DNA of 64,000 bases from JACVRW01 sp963826165 (GCA_963826165.1 CAWGWC010000024.1:248001-312000); one strand, 5' to 3'; counted from the first letter of the stretch, positions 43,051 to 52,081 are shown. The notes: generated by a model not told the origin, from the sequence alone. Program-made: numbers and translations.

Positions 43051-43098
43051 GGAATCCTCCTGTGGTGTGACGGTTCCGACCGGCGGCAGCCTACTCCC

Positions 43099-45093
43099 CT
43101 ACGGCCCGGTCCAACCGGCCGCATAGCATGGGTTTTGGCCACAGTTGTTCGGGAACGTCCCGTCGATCGCCAGGAAGTCGACGAACTGCGCCACGGCTGC
43201 GGGCGCAAAGCCGGTCAGGCCGTGCGGGTCCACGCCCTCGGTCTGGACGATGTTGGTCACAGGAGCGGGAGGAGTGCCGAGACAGGTGGCCTCGGTACAG
43301 CCCGGCGGACGCAGGGGACCGGTGTCGAACACGACCAGCGCGTCGCCGCGCCAGGGATAGCGCGGGATCGGCCTGATCCCGTAGAACGGCGTGCGGTCCA
43401 GGCTGCGACCCGGGTCCAGCGCGGGCGTGCGCAGCCGGGCGCCCAGCAGCCGCGCCTCGGTCTCCGTGGCGATGTTGGCCACCTGGTGGTCGCCGAAGGC
43501 CTCGTGCAGCAGCACCGTGTGCCGAGGCGTGTCGGGCAGTGGGTCACCCGTCATGTGCCAGGCGTAGCCATTGGCCTCGCCCCGGTCCCACAGGAGCTGC
43601 ACCATCGAATTGATGATCGCCTGGTCGACCCCGTTGGGATAGGTCGGGAACAGCACCTCGGCGAAGGTGTTGAACTGGGTGCTGCGGGTGAGCAACAGGC
43701 TGAAGCGGAAGCCGGGAACGATCAGGGCCGAGCGCTCTGAGTCCGGTGCCACGGCGGTGTAGGCCCCTCCGAGGATGCCGCCCAGGCTGGCCCCCGAGTA
43801 GAACAGCCGGCGGGTGTCGATCTTCCCGGCGAACTCGGGGTGCGAGGACAGGCCCTGGGGGTGGATCATCGCTCGCCCGAGGAACATGAAGTTGAGCAGG
43901 CCCTGCTGGAGGCGGTCGGCCATCGTCGGGAAGCGCGACAGGTCGCCGGAGACCGACAGCGCGTTGGGAACGTCCTCCGAGGACATCCCGGAGAAGTCCG
44001 TGCCGCAGACGACGGAGTTGGCGATCGTGCTCAGCCCCGAGACGCCGTCGACGGCCGAGGCCGAGCCGAACAGCCCGTGGCCGAAGAGGAGCGGGCGGGC
44101 CTGGTTGGCCGCGGAAGCGCTGCTCGGCACGATGCACACGAAGCGGGCCTGTTGCACGTTGCCGGAGGTCCGGACGGGCAGCCCGCCGCGGTCCAGGGCG
44201 AAGCGCGAACCGGGCGGACAGCCGGGCTGATCGAGGAAGCAGGGCACGGCCACTCGCCCGCTCACACGGCGGCCGGCGGGCACGTCGCGCACCTCGTCGA
44301 CGCTGAATACGGGCGACGAGCCTTCCACCTCGAGGTCGGAGAGATCGCGGTCGCCCAGCTCCGCGAAGGCCCGGTCGCGCATCGACAGCAGGCGCTCGGT
44401 CAGGTTGCGCCGGCTCGCAACGGTGAAGTCCCAGGCGAGGTACAGGCTGCGCCTCTTGACGCCGGCACGCTCCAGCCGGCGGAAGATTCCCTCGAAGTGC
44501 GCGCGGCGTCGCGCGGCCGCGCGGTTGGGTGCCCGCAGCCCATCGCGATAGACCCGGAACGCCCGCCCCGCGGGAATGGACGAACCGTCGGTGCGCCTGA
44601 GGTTGCGCAGCGCCACGATGTAGCGCCGGCCCTCCCTCCACCCCACTCCGGGATGGATGTTGAGCGTGCGTTCGGCCGGGTCCTCGGCACGCGCGTTGAG
44701 CTCCGCCCACACCAGCTGGCGCTTCAGCGTCTTGGCGTCGATCACCACCACCGGCTGGCGCCGGTCGAAGGCGCGGCCCATGTCCGTGTTCGGCACCACG
44801 CCGCTCCGGTCGAGATCCAGGCCCGGGACCAGGGTCACGAGGATCTGTCCGGGGCTGAATCCGTCCGAGCGGTTGTAGTCGCTCGCCTCGATGTGCTTGC
44901 CGTCCCTCGAGCGTGGCGTCATCGAATCGGTGAGCGCCAGGCGGCCGTTCTTGACGAAGTGGTCGTTAGGCCAGGGCAGCAGACAGGCCGCGGGGTCGAT
45001 CGGGTCGCAGCCATTGGGGGCGGCCTGGGCGGGAGCGGCCGCCATGAACAGAGCCAGCGACAGCACACCGATGGCGCACGCCCTCGTCCTCAC
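43099..45093 (-). CDS. Large secreted alpha/beta-hydrolase-like protein
   Basis: 664 residues from GTG 45093. After a signal peptide (IGVLSLALFMAAAPAQA) the mature protein opens with CDPIDPAACLLPWPNDHFV, a start typical of secreted lipase-like proteins related to the bacterial virulence factor lipase N-terminal group. A beta-rich half comes first, then a hydrolase half with LLFGHGLFGSASAVDGV (oxyanion region), the nucleophile elbow YSGASLGGILGG near 432, and candidate Asp and His residues in VVFDTGPLR and VDPHGLTGF. Several Cys pairs suggest disulphides. The substrate is unknown. Confidence 0.78.
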   Translation of the reverse strand: MRTRACAIGVLSLALFMAAAPAQAAPNGCDPIDPAACLLPWPNDHFVKNGRLALTDSMTPRSRDGKHIEASDYNRSDGFSPGQILVTLVPGLDLDRSGVVPNTDMGRAFDRRQPVVVIDAKTLKRQLVWAELNARAEDPAERTLNIHPGVGWREGRRYIVALRNLRRTDGSSIPAGRAFRVYRDGLRAPNRAAARRRAHFEGIFRRLERAGVKRRSLYLAWDFTVASRRNLTERLLSMRDRAFAELGDRDLSDLEVEGSSPVFSVDEVRDVPAGRRVSGRVAVPCFLDQPGCPPGSRFALDRGGLPVRTSGNVQQARFVCIVPSSASAANQARPLLFGHGLFGSASAVDGVSGLSTIANSVVCGTDFSGMSSEDVPNALSVSGDLSRFPTMADRLQQGLLNFMFLGRAMIHPQGLSSHPEFAGKIDTRRLFYSGASLGGILGGAYTAVAPDSERSALIVPGFRFSLLLTRSTQFNTFAEVLFPTYPNGVDQAIINSMVQLLWDRGEANGYAWHMTGDPLPDTPRHTVLLHEAFGDHQVANIATETEARLLGARLRTPALDPGRSLDRTPFYGIRPIPRYPWRGDALVVFDTGPLRPPGCTEATCLGTPPAPVTNIVQTEGVDPHGLTGFAPAAVAQFVDFLAIDGTFPNNCGQNPCYAAGWTGP

Positions 45094-45111
45094 GGCGCGC
45101 AGCCTACGGGA

Positions 45112-46269
45112 TCAGCTCGCGCCCCGGAGGGCCTCTACGAGCTTGAGCGGCTTGCCCATCCGGAGGACCGCGCCCTCGTACACGCGCGCTCCGATTCGCA
45201 TGAGGATCAGCGCGCCCACGGCGAGCAGGGCCAGCGAAACTGCCATCTCCGCCCCCGAGGCCTCGCCGAGCGCGACCCGGGCGGGCATCACCACGGGCGA
45301 GCTGAACGGAACTATGGAGCCCACGACCGCCACGGTGCCGTCCGGATCGTTCAGGGCGGGGATGGCCACCAGGTAGGAGGCCACCAGCAGCATCGTCAGA
45401 GGCGTGCTCGAGGAGGTGAGGTCCTCCTGGCGCGACACGATGACCCCGGAGATCGCGTACATGCTGGCCCAGAACGCGTAGCCGAACAGGAACCACACGA
45501 GCGCGACCCCGACGGCCGCCAGAACCGGTCCGTCCAGCTCGACCACTCCCCTCGCTGCGGCCACCGCGAGGCCGGCCACCGCCGCAGCCAGCAGCTGCAG
45601 CAGACCCAGCACGCCGATTCCCAGGATCTTGCCCATGAGCAGCGGGCGAGGCGCGATCGTGGACAGCAGCACCTCGATCACGCGCGACGCCTTCTCCTCC
45701 ACCACTCCCTGGGCCACGGCGATGCCGAAGACGACGAGCAGGCCGTAAAGCAGGATGGACGCGACGAAGGCGACGCCCTCACGGCCCTTGCCCTGATCTC
45801 CCTCGAGGGCCTCCACCCGCAGAGGCGGCGGGTCGAGCGCGCCGCGGGCATCGTCCTCCGGCACGCCCTCCGAGCGCAGAGCCTCGCCGATGCGCACCTG
45901 CCGCGCGCCGGCCTGCAGGGCCTGGTCAAGCGCGTCCTCAGGGTCCTCCAGGGACACCACGGTGCCTTCGACCAGCGCGGCGTCCACGCTCTCGTCCTCT
46001 ACCGCGGCGCGCGCCTGCGCTGCCGAGCCGAAGCGCTCGACCTCGATCTCCGCGTCGAGCTGCGGGGCAGCTGCCCGGGCGGCCTGGGCAATGGCCACCG
46101 CCTCGGGTCCCTGCGCTCCGACCCTGTAGGTCTCGGTGTCGTCGCCGCCCAGCACGCCGGCGAGCCAGGCGATGGCCACCACCAGGACGATCGTGGCCAG
46201 CAGCGAGTACTGGAAGCTGCGCTGCCGCAGCCGCTCGGTGACCTCCCGGCGGGCCACGAGAAAGATCAC
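45112..46269 (-). CDS. ABC-2 type transporter permease (NatB-like)
   Basis: About 385 residues from GTG 46269 (VIFLVARREVTERLRQRS is a normal ABC-2 start). An upstream CTG overlapping the ATPase gene is possible. One helix lies near residue 20-40, then a large extracytoplasmic domain (about 45-190) rich in acidic residues, then five or six helices including AQGVVEEKASRVIEVLLST, the conserved loop of NatB/YhaP permeases, and WFLFGYAFWASMYAISG. With the ATPase encoded just upstream it should form an exporter for sodium, a drug or a peptide; the substrate is not readable. Confidence 0.88.
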   Translation of the reverse strand: MIFLVARREVTERLRQRSFQYSLLATIVLVVAIAWLAGVLGGDDTETYRVGAQGPEAVAIAQAARAAAPQLDAEIEVERFGSAAQARAAVEDESVDAALVEGTVVSLEDPEDALDQALQAGARQVRIGEALRSEGVPEDDARGALDPPPLRVEALEGDQGKGREGVAFVASILLYGLLVVFGIAVAQGVVEEKASRVIEVLLSTIAPRPLLMGKILGIGVLGLLQLLAAAVAGLAVAAARGVVELDGPVLAAVGVALVWFLFGYAFWASMYAISGVIVSRQEDLTSSSTPLTMLLVASYLVAIPALNDPDGTVAVVGSIVPFSSPVVMPARVALGEASGAEMAVSLALLAVGALILMRIGARVYEGAVLRMGKPLKLVEALRGAS

Positions 46270-46280
46270 CTGGCGCGAGC

Positions 46281-47171
46281 TCAGCGCTCCACCACCTCGC
46301 GAAACAGCTCGGTCAGAGTCGGCCGGGCGGGTGCGAAGCTGCGCACGCGGCCGGCTCGGCGGGCGGCGTCGAGCACGGCCTGATCGTCGGCGCCGTCGTG
46401 AAGCTGCACCAGCACCGCCTCGCCGTCCCTGCCCACCACCTTCGCGCCGCGCAGCTCCTCGGTCCAATCTCCGTTGTTGGTCTCGACGTCAACGCGCAGG
46501 CGCGGTTCGGAGCGCTCGGCGCGGAGGTCGTCCACACGACCGGCAGCGACGATGCGCCCGTCCTTCACGATCGCCACGGTGTTGCAGATCCGCTCGACGA
46601 GCTCGAGCTGGTGCGACGAGAAGATCACCGCCACTCCTTGCCGGGCGCGCTCGAAGAGCACTTCCGACATCACGTCCGCCCCGATCGGGTCGAGGCCGGA
46701 GAAGGGCTCATCGAGGATCAGCACCTCGGGGTCGTGGACGAGCGCCGCGCCCAGCTGGACCCGCTGCTGGTTTCCGAGCGACAGCTCCTCCACCCGCTGC
46801 TCGCCGTGCTGGGCCAGGCCGAGCCGCTCGATCCACCGTCCGGCGGCCGTCTCCGCCTCGTCGTCGCTCGCGCCGTGCAGCGAGGCGAGGTAGCGCAGAT
46901 GACGATCCACCTGCATCTTCGGATAGAGCCCCCGCTCCTCGGGCATGTAGCCGAACCGGTGCTGCACGTCGCGGCCGATCGGCTCCCCCCGCCACAGGAC
47001 CTCCCCGGAATCGGGCTCGAGCACCCCGAGCGCGATCCGCATGGCCGTGGTCTTCCCGGCGCCGTTGGGTCCGACGAAGCCCACCACCTCGCCCTCGGGG
47101 ACCTCGAGGCTGAGGCCGTCGAGGGCGACGTTGTCTCCGTAACGGCGGCTCAGGTCCCGCAACTCCAACAT
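46281..47171 (-). CDS. ABC transporter ATP-binding protein (NatA-like)
   Basis: About 296 residues from ATG 47171, chosen because GGAG lies 6 bases upstream of it; the ATG four codons earlier is alternative. Walker A VGPNGAGKTTAMRI near 36, a Q-loop region, an unusual signature LSLGNQQRVQ in place of LSGGQ, Walker B VLILDEPFSGLDP, and the switch His in FSSHQLEL are present. The C-terminal 80 residues are the extra regulatory domain typical of NatA/YhaQ-type exporters. The LSLGNQQR form is usual in this subfamily. It pairs with the permease gene 11 bases downstream. Confidence 0.93.
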   Translation of the reverse strand: MLELRDLSRRYGDNVALDGLSLEVPEGEVVGFVGPNGAGKTTAMRIALGVLEPDSGEVLWRGEPIGRDVQHRFGYMPEERGLYPKMQVDRHLRYLASLHGASDDEAETAAGRWIERLGLAQHGEQRVEELSLGNQQRVQLGAALVHDPEVLILDEPFSGLDPIGADVMSEVLFERARQGVAVIFSSHQLELVERICNTVAIVKDGRIVAAGRVDDLRAERSEPRLRVDVETNNGDWTEELRGAKVVGRDGEAVLVQLHDGADDQAVLDAARRAGRVRSFAPARPTLTELFREVVER

Positions 47172-47200
47172 CGAGTTCTCCATTCCCGTCGCGACCAGTC

Positions 47201-47221
47201 TTTATACCCCGTAGAGGGTCG
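47201..47221 (-). promoter_or_regulatory. Likely promoter with partial CsoR-like palindrome, upstream of the ABC genes
   Basis: On the minus strand TATAAA (47206 to 47201) could be a -10 box for the exporter genes; a -35 match is poor. Overlapping it, TACCCC-GTA-GAGGGT (47205-47219 on the plus strand) resembles one half of a CsoR-type operator, but the second half is degenerate. Confidence 0.3.
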
Positions 47222-47275
47222 GCCCAAGCCCGCCCGTGGGGCCGGCCGCCCGATGGGGTAGTCCCGGGAGAGCGC

Positions 47276-48127
47276 CTACTTGAGGCGGAAGGCCTTGATG
47301 CGGTCCGCGTAAGCGGTCTCGTCCAGCGCGTACACGCCGTAGGCGAGCGCCTGGATCAGGCCGAGCAGCGCGGAGTGCGAGCGCACGTAGGCCGGGCTGT
47401 TCGAGGAGTAGTAGAGGCGGTGGTCGGCCAGTTTGGCCACCTCCGAGAGGGTGGCGTCGGCGATCGCGACCGTGGCCGCCCTGCGGTTGCGCGCCAGCTT
47501 CATGGCCCGGACCACCAGCGGATGGGGCCGGCCGGCGGAGAAGCCCACCATCACGGTCTTGTCGTCCACGCGCCCGAGCTTGGCCAGACCCTCCTGGCTC
47601 GGTGACGCCACCACCTCGGCCCGCAGGTCGAGCAGCATCAACAGGTGTCGCAGGTAGCTGGCGAAGAAGGCCATCTGGTCGGTGCCGCAGAGCACGATCC
47701 GGTCGGCGCGGGAGATCAGGTCGACCGCCGCGGTCACCTCGTCGCGGTCGATCTTGCGGGCGGTCTCGGCCACGTTGGCGTGGTCGGCCGCGATCGCCGT
47801 CTCGAATTCGGTCTGGTCGATCGGGAAGAGCGGGGTCTGGGAGAGGTCGGCAGCGGAGGCGCCGTTCTCACGTGCGCGCCGGTACTCGTCGCGCGCAGCC
47901 GCCTGCAGCTCGGGAAAGCCCTCGAAGCCGAGCGCCTGGGCGAAGCGCACCACGGTCGAACTGGAGGTGTTGGCGCGGCGCGCGAGCTCCTCCGCCGTGT
48001 GGAAGGCCGCCTCCTCGAGGTGGTCCACGATGTACTGGCCGACGTCCTTCTGCGAGCGGCTGAACTCGTCGAAGCGTTGCCGGATCTCTTCCGAGAGTGT
48101 GAGAGCGGTCGTCCCGGTTCGGGTCAC
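47276..48127 (-). CDS. RpiR/MurR-family regulator with SIS domain
   Basis: 283 residues from GTG 48127. The N-terminal HTH_6 (SRSQKDVGQYIVDHLEEAAF, then TAEELARRANTSSSTVVRFA, about residues 22-65) binds DNA, and the SIS domain (about 125-260: ADRIVLCGTDQMAFFASYLR, VMVGFSAGRPHPLVVRAM) binds a sugar phosphate. Such proteins control sugar or amino-sugar catabolism. No sugar genes lie beside it; it diverges from the GST gene and is followed by the ABC exporter genes on the same strand. Confidence 0.92.
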   Translation of the reverse strand: MTRTGTTALTLSEEIRQRFDEFSRSQKDVGQYIVDHLEEAAFHTAEELARRANTSSSTVVRFAQALGFEGFPELQAAARDEYRRARENGASAADLSQTPLFPIDQTEFETAIAADHANVAETARKIDRDEVTAAVDLISRADRIVLCGTDQMAFFASYLRHLLMLLDLRAEVVASPSQEGLAKLGRVDDKTVMVGFSAGRPHPLVVRAMKLARNRRAATVAIADATLSEVAKLADHRLYYSSNSPAYVRSHSALLGLIQALAYGVYALDETAYADRIKAFRLK

Positions 48128-48194
48128 GGACGCGTTTTTCGTCGGCGTCGGCGCAGTTCCTTCCGAACGCCCGGCGGCCGGTAGCGTTTGCCGC

Positions 48195-48830
48195 GTGATC
48201 CTCTACGACCACTCCTCCTCCGGTAACTGCCTGAAGTGCCGGCTGGTGCTGCGCCAGCTCGAGCTGCCGTACGAGCGCGTGAGCCTCGACCTGTTCACGG
48301 GAGAGACGCGCACCGATGAGCACTTCGCCCGCAATCCCGACGGCCGCATCCCGGTGCTCGAGCTCGACTCCGGCGAGACCATCCCCGAGTCCGGGGCCAT
48401 CCTGCTCTACCTCGCCGAGGGCACCCCGCTCCTTCCCGCCGATCGCCTCGCCCGTGCCCGGGTCCACCAGTGGATGCTGTTCGAGCAGAACCGCATCGAG
48501 AGCGACCTCGGCTACGCGCGGTTCCTGGCGCTGTCCGGCCGCAAGGAGCAGATGCCGGAGGTGTTCGCCAACCGCGTGGAGCGCGGTACGGACGCGCTCG
48601 GGGCCCTCGACCGTGGCCTGGCGGCGAGCGGCGGCCCGTTCGTAACGGGCGCCGACTACACCGTGGCCGACATCGCGCTGTACGGCTACGTCGGCTGCGC
48701 CGGAGACACCGGCGTGGACCCGCGGAGCTTCGAGCACGTGGGCGCGTGGCTCGACCGGGTGGAGGCCACGCCGCGCTTCGAGAACGACCTCGAGCCGTTT
48801 CCCGCGCACGCGTCGGACCGGCCGATCTGA
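48195..48830 (+). CDS. Glutathione S-transferase-like protein
   Basis: 211 residues from GTG 48195. The N-terminal thioredoxin-like domain has ILYDHSSSGNCLKCRLVLRQ, with a CLKC pair in the usual active-site region, and the conserved cis-Pro and Glu-Ser pair in GRIPVLELDSGETIPESGAI. The C-terminal helical domain has FVTGADYTVADIALYGYV. Most actinobacteria use mycothiol, not glutathione, so the thiol partner is uncertain. It diverges from the RpiR gene and is tail to tail with the metallophosphatase gene, 13 bases away. Confidence 0.88.
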   Translation: MILYDHSSSGNCLKCRLVLRQLELPYERVSLDLFTGETRTDEHFARNPDGRIPVLELDSGETIPESGAILLYLAEGTPLLPADRLARARVHQWMLFEQNRIESDLGYARFLALSGRKEQMPEVFANRVERGTDALGALDRGLAASGGPFVTGADYTVADIALYGYVGCAGDTGVDPRSFEHVGAWLDRVEATPRFENDLEPFPAHASDRPI

Positions 48831-48843
48831 TGCCCGCGCCGGG

Positions 48844-49710
48844 TCAGCCCGGCGTGCAGGTGCTCCGGCTCCGATCGAGCACGCGGCCGGCCACGTCACG
48901 AAACTCGAAGCTCGCCCGGCCCGGCTCGACGACGATCCTCAGCGCGCCGTAGCGGCGGTCGTTGCCGAAGGCGAGGCTGGGATCGCCACGGTCGATCCGG
49001 TAGCGGACCTGGCCTCCCGCCCCGGCCACGTACTGGACGATGCCGCCGACCGGCCGGAGGCGCTGCAGGTTGTGATCGTGGCCGCTCAGCACCGCGCGCG
49101 CCCGGCCGCGAAGGGCGTTCCAGAGCGGCGCCATGTCGGCCGCGTCGTCGTAGAAGCCGGCGCTGTAGCGGGGCCGGTGCCAGATCGCGATACGACAGTT
49201 CCCCCCACCTTCGCGCAGGACGCGGCGCAACCAGGCCAGCTGGCGCGAGCCACTCCCGTGGGCCGCCTCGGAGTTGAGGCTGATGAGCTCCCAGCCGGCG
49301 ATCGTCGTGCGCGACCACGGGCCCTGGCGGCGCCCCTTCTTCGCCCGCCAGTAGGGGTAGTACCCGATGCGCCGGTTGGCCCACTCGTGGTTGCCCGGCG
49401 TGGGATCGGTGACCTTGGCCAGCGATCCGTAGAGCGGGTCGTAGTAGGCCCGGAACTCCGACGGCAGCCCCTCGTCGTAGACGTCGCCGAGATACAGGAA
49501 GCGGTCGGGCCGGCCCCGGCGAATCGTGCGGGCCACGGCCCGCGCTCCGTCCGTGGGCGTGGCGGCGTCACCCACGGCCCAGACCACCGCGCGGCCCGGC
49601 GAGGGATCCACCGGCAGCACGGGCTCGCCCCCTCCGCCCTGGGCAGCCGCCCCGGCCGCCCCGGCCGCCAGCGCGCAGGCCACCGCCACTGAGCATGCGG
49701 AGCGCCTCAC
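48844..49710 (-). CDS. Secreted calcineurin-like metallophosphoesterase
   Basis: 288 residues from GTG 49710 (GTGA overlap with the upstream gene). A signal peptide precedes the two-metal phosphoesterase motifs: VGDAA in place of the first D-x-H, YLGDVYDEG near 73, PGNHEWAN near 107, IWHRPRYSAG near 170, and LSGHDHNLQRL near 208. The first motif lacks the usual His, as in purple acid phosphatase-like relatives. It is the last gene of a three-gene operon and should act outside the cell on a phosphate ester. Confidence 0.9.
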   Translation of the reverse strand: MRRSACSVAVACALAAGAAGAAAQGGGGEPVLPVDPSPGRAVVWAVGDAATPTDGARAVARTIRRGRPDRFLYLGDVYDEGLPSEFRAYYDPLYGSLAKVTDPTPGNHEWANRRIGYYPYWRAKKGRRQGPWSRTTIAGWELISLNSEAAHGSGSRQLAWLRRVLREGGGNCRIAIWHRPRYSAGFYDDAADMAPLWNALRGRARAVLSGHDHNLQRLRPVGGIVQYVAGAGGQVRYRIDRGDPSLAFGNDRRYGALRIVVEPGRASFEFRDVAGRVLDRSRSTCTPG

Positions 49711-50936
49711 GGCAGCACGAACACGCCGTCGCTCACCGCCCGCTCGCCCGATGGGTCCGAGGGCCTGCTCACGAGCTCGCCGCGCACCACCATGGCGCTG
49801 GAGCCGCCCCCGTCGAGGTTGAGCGCGTCACGGGCCCCGAGCGAGAGCATCAGGCGCGCCGCCTCGCGCAGGGTCACGCCCGCGCTCCAGCCGGGCCGGC
49901 GCCCGTCGACCGTGACCAGGAGCAGTCCTCCGTCGGCTCTCACGCCCGCCAGCGTACGGGGTTGCCGTGACGCCACGAAGGACCCGAAGAAGCCCGGGGC
50001 TTCGAGCGGGGCGAAGCCCTCGGGCCGAGCCGCGACCGACACCCGCCCGCGAGACAGCAGGCGCGGGCCGCCGCCGGTGATGAGCGTCTGCGCCGCGGGA
50101 TCGAGCGCCGCGCCGCGCGCCAGCAGCGCCGTGCTCACCTCGGCTCGACCGCCCACGGTGAGGGTCCGTGAGATGAAATCGCCGGCGCCCCCGCTGCCGC
50201 TGAGCAGGACCCGCCCCCGGGCGGCGGGGCGGCCGCGTGCCCGGCCCACGCGGGCGACGATCCCGTCGCGAAGCTCCGCCTCGGCGCCCGCGGACGGCGG
50301 ACGACCCCCGAAGCGTGAGCTGAGCAAGACGAGCTCGCTGCGGTCGGTGCACGTCAGGGCCGAGTTGGGGCGCTGCGTGGGCCGGTCGCCGCCGCGGCCC
50401 CCGCAGGCGGGCACCTGGCCACGCCGGCGCTCCACGCCGTCGAGAATCCGCTGCTCGCCTCCCGGCGTTCGCACCGCTCCGTCGAACTCGAGGCGCTCGA
50501 TCCGAGCCGGGGCCGCGCGGTCCGCGGGCACGACCAGCGCCGAGCGCCCGTCCACGGGCTCGCTCAGCAGGCGCCCGCCGATGGCCAGGGCGCCCACGGG
50601 ATCGCCGTCGACGGCGAAGAAGCCGCCGTTGACCCCGGCGACGGTGGACGTCCGGCGCGACATCTCGGTCGGGCGCTCGAGGCCCGCCACCCGGCCGTCG
50701 GAGAGAACACCACGCAGCGCGGGCCCCTCGCCAGCGGAGGCGATCGCCAGCACGTTCACGCGCCAGGGCCCTCCCTCACGCACGATCGAGGTCCAGCGGA
50801 CTCCCGGAGCTACGGTCACGCGGTCACGGCGCTCGTCCAGGGAGGGCGAGCCGAGCGGCAGCTCCGCCTCAGCGGCGGCGGGGGCGACCGCGGCCGCCAG
50901 CACCGCAGCACCGGCCAGCAGCGCGCGTGTCCTCAT
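49707..50936 (-). CDS. Secreted phosphodiester glycosidase-like protein (NAGPA domain)
   Basis: 409 residues from ATG 50936, which overlaps the upstream stop (ATGA). A signal peptide (LLAGAAVLAAAVAPAAAEA) is followed by the NAGPA/phosphodiester glycosidase fold: RVNVLAIASAG, STVAGVNGGFFAVDGDPVG near 100, FGSFVASRQPRTLAGVRADG, LLLVTVDGRRPGWSAGVTL near 340, and DALNLDGGGSSAMVV near 375. Members cleave N-acetylglucosamine phosphodiesters or act on cell-wall polymers. It lies between an arginase-fold gene and a phosphatase gene, both overlapping it by 4 bases. Confidence 0.9.
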   Translation of the reverse strand: MRTRALLAGAAVLAAAVAPAAAEAELPLGSPSLDERRDRVTVAPGVRWTSIVREGGPWRVNVLAIASAGEGPALRGVLSDGRVAGLERPTEMSRRTSTVAGVNGGFFAVDGDPVGALAIGGRLLSEPVDGRSALVVPADRAAPARIERLEFDGAVRTPGGEQRILDGVERRRGQVPACGGRGGDRPTQRPNSALTCTDRSELVLLSSRFGGRPPSAGAEAELRDGIVARVGRARGRPAARGRVLLSGSGGAGDFISRTLTVGGRAEVSTALLARGAALDPAAQTLITGGGPRLLSRGRVSVAARPEGFAPLEAPGFFGSFVASRQPRTLAGVRADGGLLLVTVDGRRPGWSAGVTLREAARLMLSLGARDALNLDGGGSSAMVVRGELVSRPSDPSGERAVSDGVFVLP

Positions 50937-51823
50937 CCGCTCGCCTCGGCCATGAGGGCCACCAGCCGAGCGGCGTTGGCACCCTCCGGATCGAGGTCGG
51001 GACGCAGGTCGGCGAGCGACAGGCCGGCCAGCCGGGATGAGGACAGCAGCGGCGGCAGCAGCTCCTCCAGCTGGGTCCAGGTGAGCCCTCCCGGGGCGGC
51101 GTAGGTGCTCGCCGGCATCTCGCGCTCGTCCAGCACGTCCACGTCGAGATGCAGCCAGAAGCCCGCGGGCATGCCACCCAGCCGCTCGGCGACCTCCTCG
51201 CCGAGCCGGCCCATCTCGGTTTCGCCGAGACCCGACGCCGGCCGCAGCTCGACCCCCGCCGGGACGTAGCCGATCTCCTCCCGGTCGTCGGGACCGTCGC
51301 GATGACCGAGCACCGCCACGTCCTGCGGATCGAGCAACGGCCGCGAGTCCCCCACCGCGAGCCACTCCTCCGCGCCCCGCCCGAGCATCACGGCCAGCGG
51401 CATGTCGGCGGCCTCCCCGGTCGGGGAGGTCCGCCCGTCGAGGCAGTCCACGTGACCGTCGACGAAGCAGAGCCCGAGCCGCTCGCCGGACGCGGCCCGG
51501 ACCGCGGCGATCGCTCCCGGCAGCATGCTGCAGTCGCCGCCGGCCACGAGCGGCCTGCGCTCCTCGTCGATCGCTGTGCGCACTGCCTCCCTCAACGCGC
51601 GGTTGACCTCGACGATGCGGCGGAGGCCGATCACGCCGCTGTCCGGATCACGGCTCGGATCATCGATCCGGGGGCCCACGTCGCCGGCGTCCTCGGCCTC
51701 GAACGCAGCGGCCAGCCCCGCCGCACGAAGCGCCCCCGGCCCTAGCTCCTCGCCTCGGGCGCGGCCCGAGCAGTCCACGGGAGCGCCGATCAGCCGCCAA
51801 GACCGCCTCGCGCCGTTCACCAA
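50933..51823 (-). CDS. Arginase/agmatinase-fold ureohydrolase
   Basis: 296 residues; start TTG 51823 or GTG 51820. The ureohydrolase metal motifs are recognisable but altered: GGDCSML near 93 (usual GGDHS), FVDGHVDCLDG near 118 (usual DAHxD), and LHLDVDVLDEREMP near 224, which has the normal two Asp. Replacement of the His in the first motif by Cys and of the Ala in the second is seen in some formimidoylglutamase-like proteins. It would hydrolyse a guanidino compound in the cytoplasm, but the changes leave the substrate open. First gene of the operon with the two secreted enzymes. Confidence 0.82.
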   Translation of the reverse strand: MVNGARRSWRLIGAPVDCSGRARGEELGPGALRAAGLAAAFEAEDAGDVGPRIDDPSRDPDSGVIGLRRIVEVNRALREAVRTAIDEERRPLVAGGDCSMLPGAIAAVRAASGERLGLCFVDGHVDCLDGRTSPTGEAADMPLAVMLGRGAEEWLAVGDSRPLLDPQDVAVLGHRDGPDDREEIGYVPAGVELRPASGLGETEMGRLGEEVAERLGGMPAGFWLHLDVDVLDEREMPASTYAAPGGLTWTQLEELLPPLLSSSRLAGLSLADLRPDLDPEGANAARLVALMAEASG

Positions 51824-51853
51824 GCCGTCACCGAGCTCGAAGCGCGTCTTGAG

Positions 51854-52051
51854 CTAGTCGGCCCTGTGCCGCTCGTCGTCGGCATCGGCTTCGTGCCGCC
51901 GAGCATCCTCTCGGTGAGCTTCGGCCGCCTCGGGCTCGCCGAACAGCTCGGACGCATCGGCCGCCTCGCGATCCGTCCGGGCGGCCCGCTCGTGCCTGGT
52001 GGCGGCCCGCTGATGCCGGCGCCGCTCCCTGCTCTGGTCGTCGTCGGCCAT
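51854..52051 (-). CDS. Small highly charged helical protein
   Basis: 65 residues, almost all Arg, His, Glu, Asp and Ala, in a heptad-like pattern (RHQRAATRHERAARTDREAA, then EAAEAHREDARRHEADAD). Such short charged proteins are common and unnamed in actinobacteria. It could be a coiled-coil or DNA-binding helper. It lies between the tRNA and the ureohydrolase gene. A reading frame on the other strand over the same bases lacks family features. Confidence 0.6.
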   Translation of the reverse strand: MADDDQSRERRRHQRAATRHERAARTDREAADASELFGEPEAAEAHREDARRHEADADDERHRAD

Positions 52052-52081
52052 TCGACAGAGCCTAGCCCTAGCTGCTCCCCA

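Noticed and set aside
43840..46383. An 847-codon plus-strand frame over the hydrolase and permease genes
   Set aside because: It covers two unrelated minus-strand genes with strong motifs and has no domain of its own.
47682..48194. A long upstream extension of the GST-like gene
   Set aside because: It would overlap the RpiR gene in antisense; the family start lies at GTG 48195.
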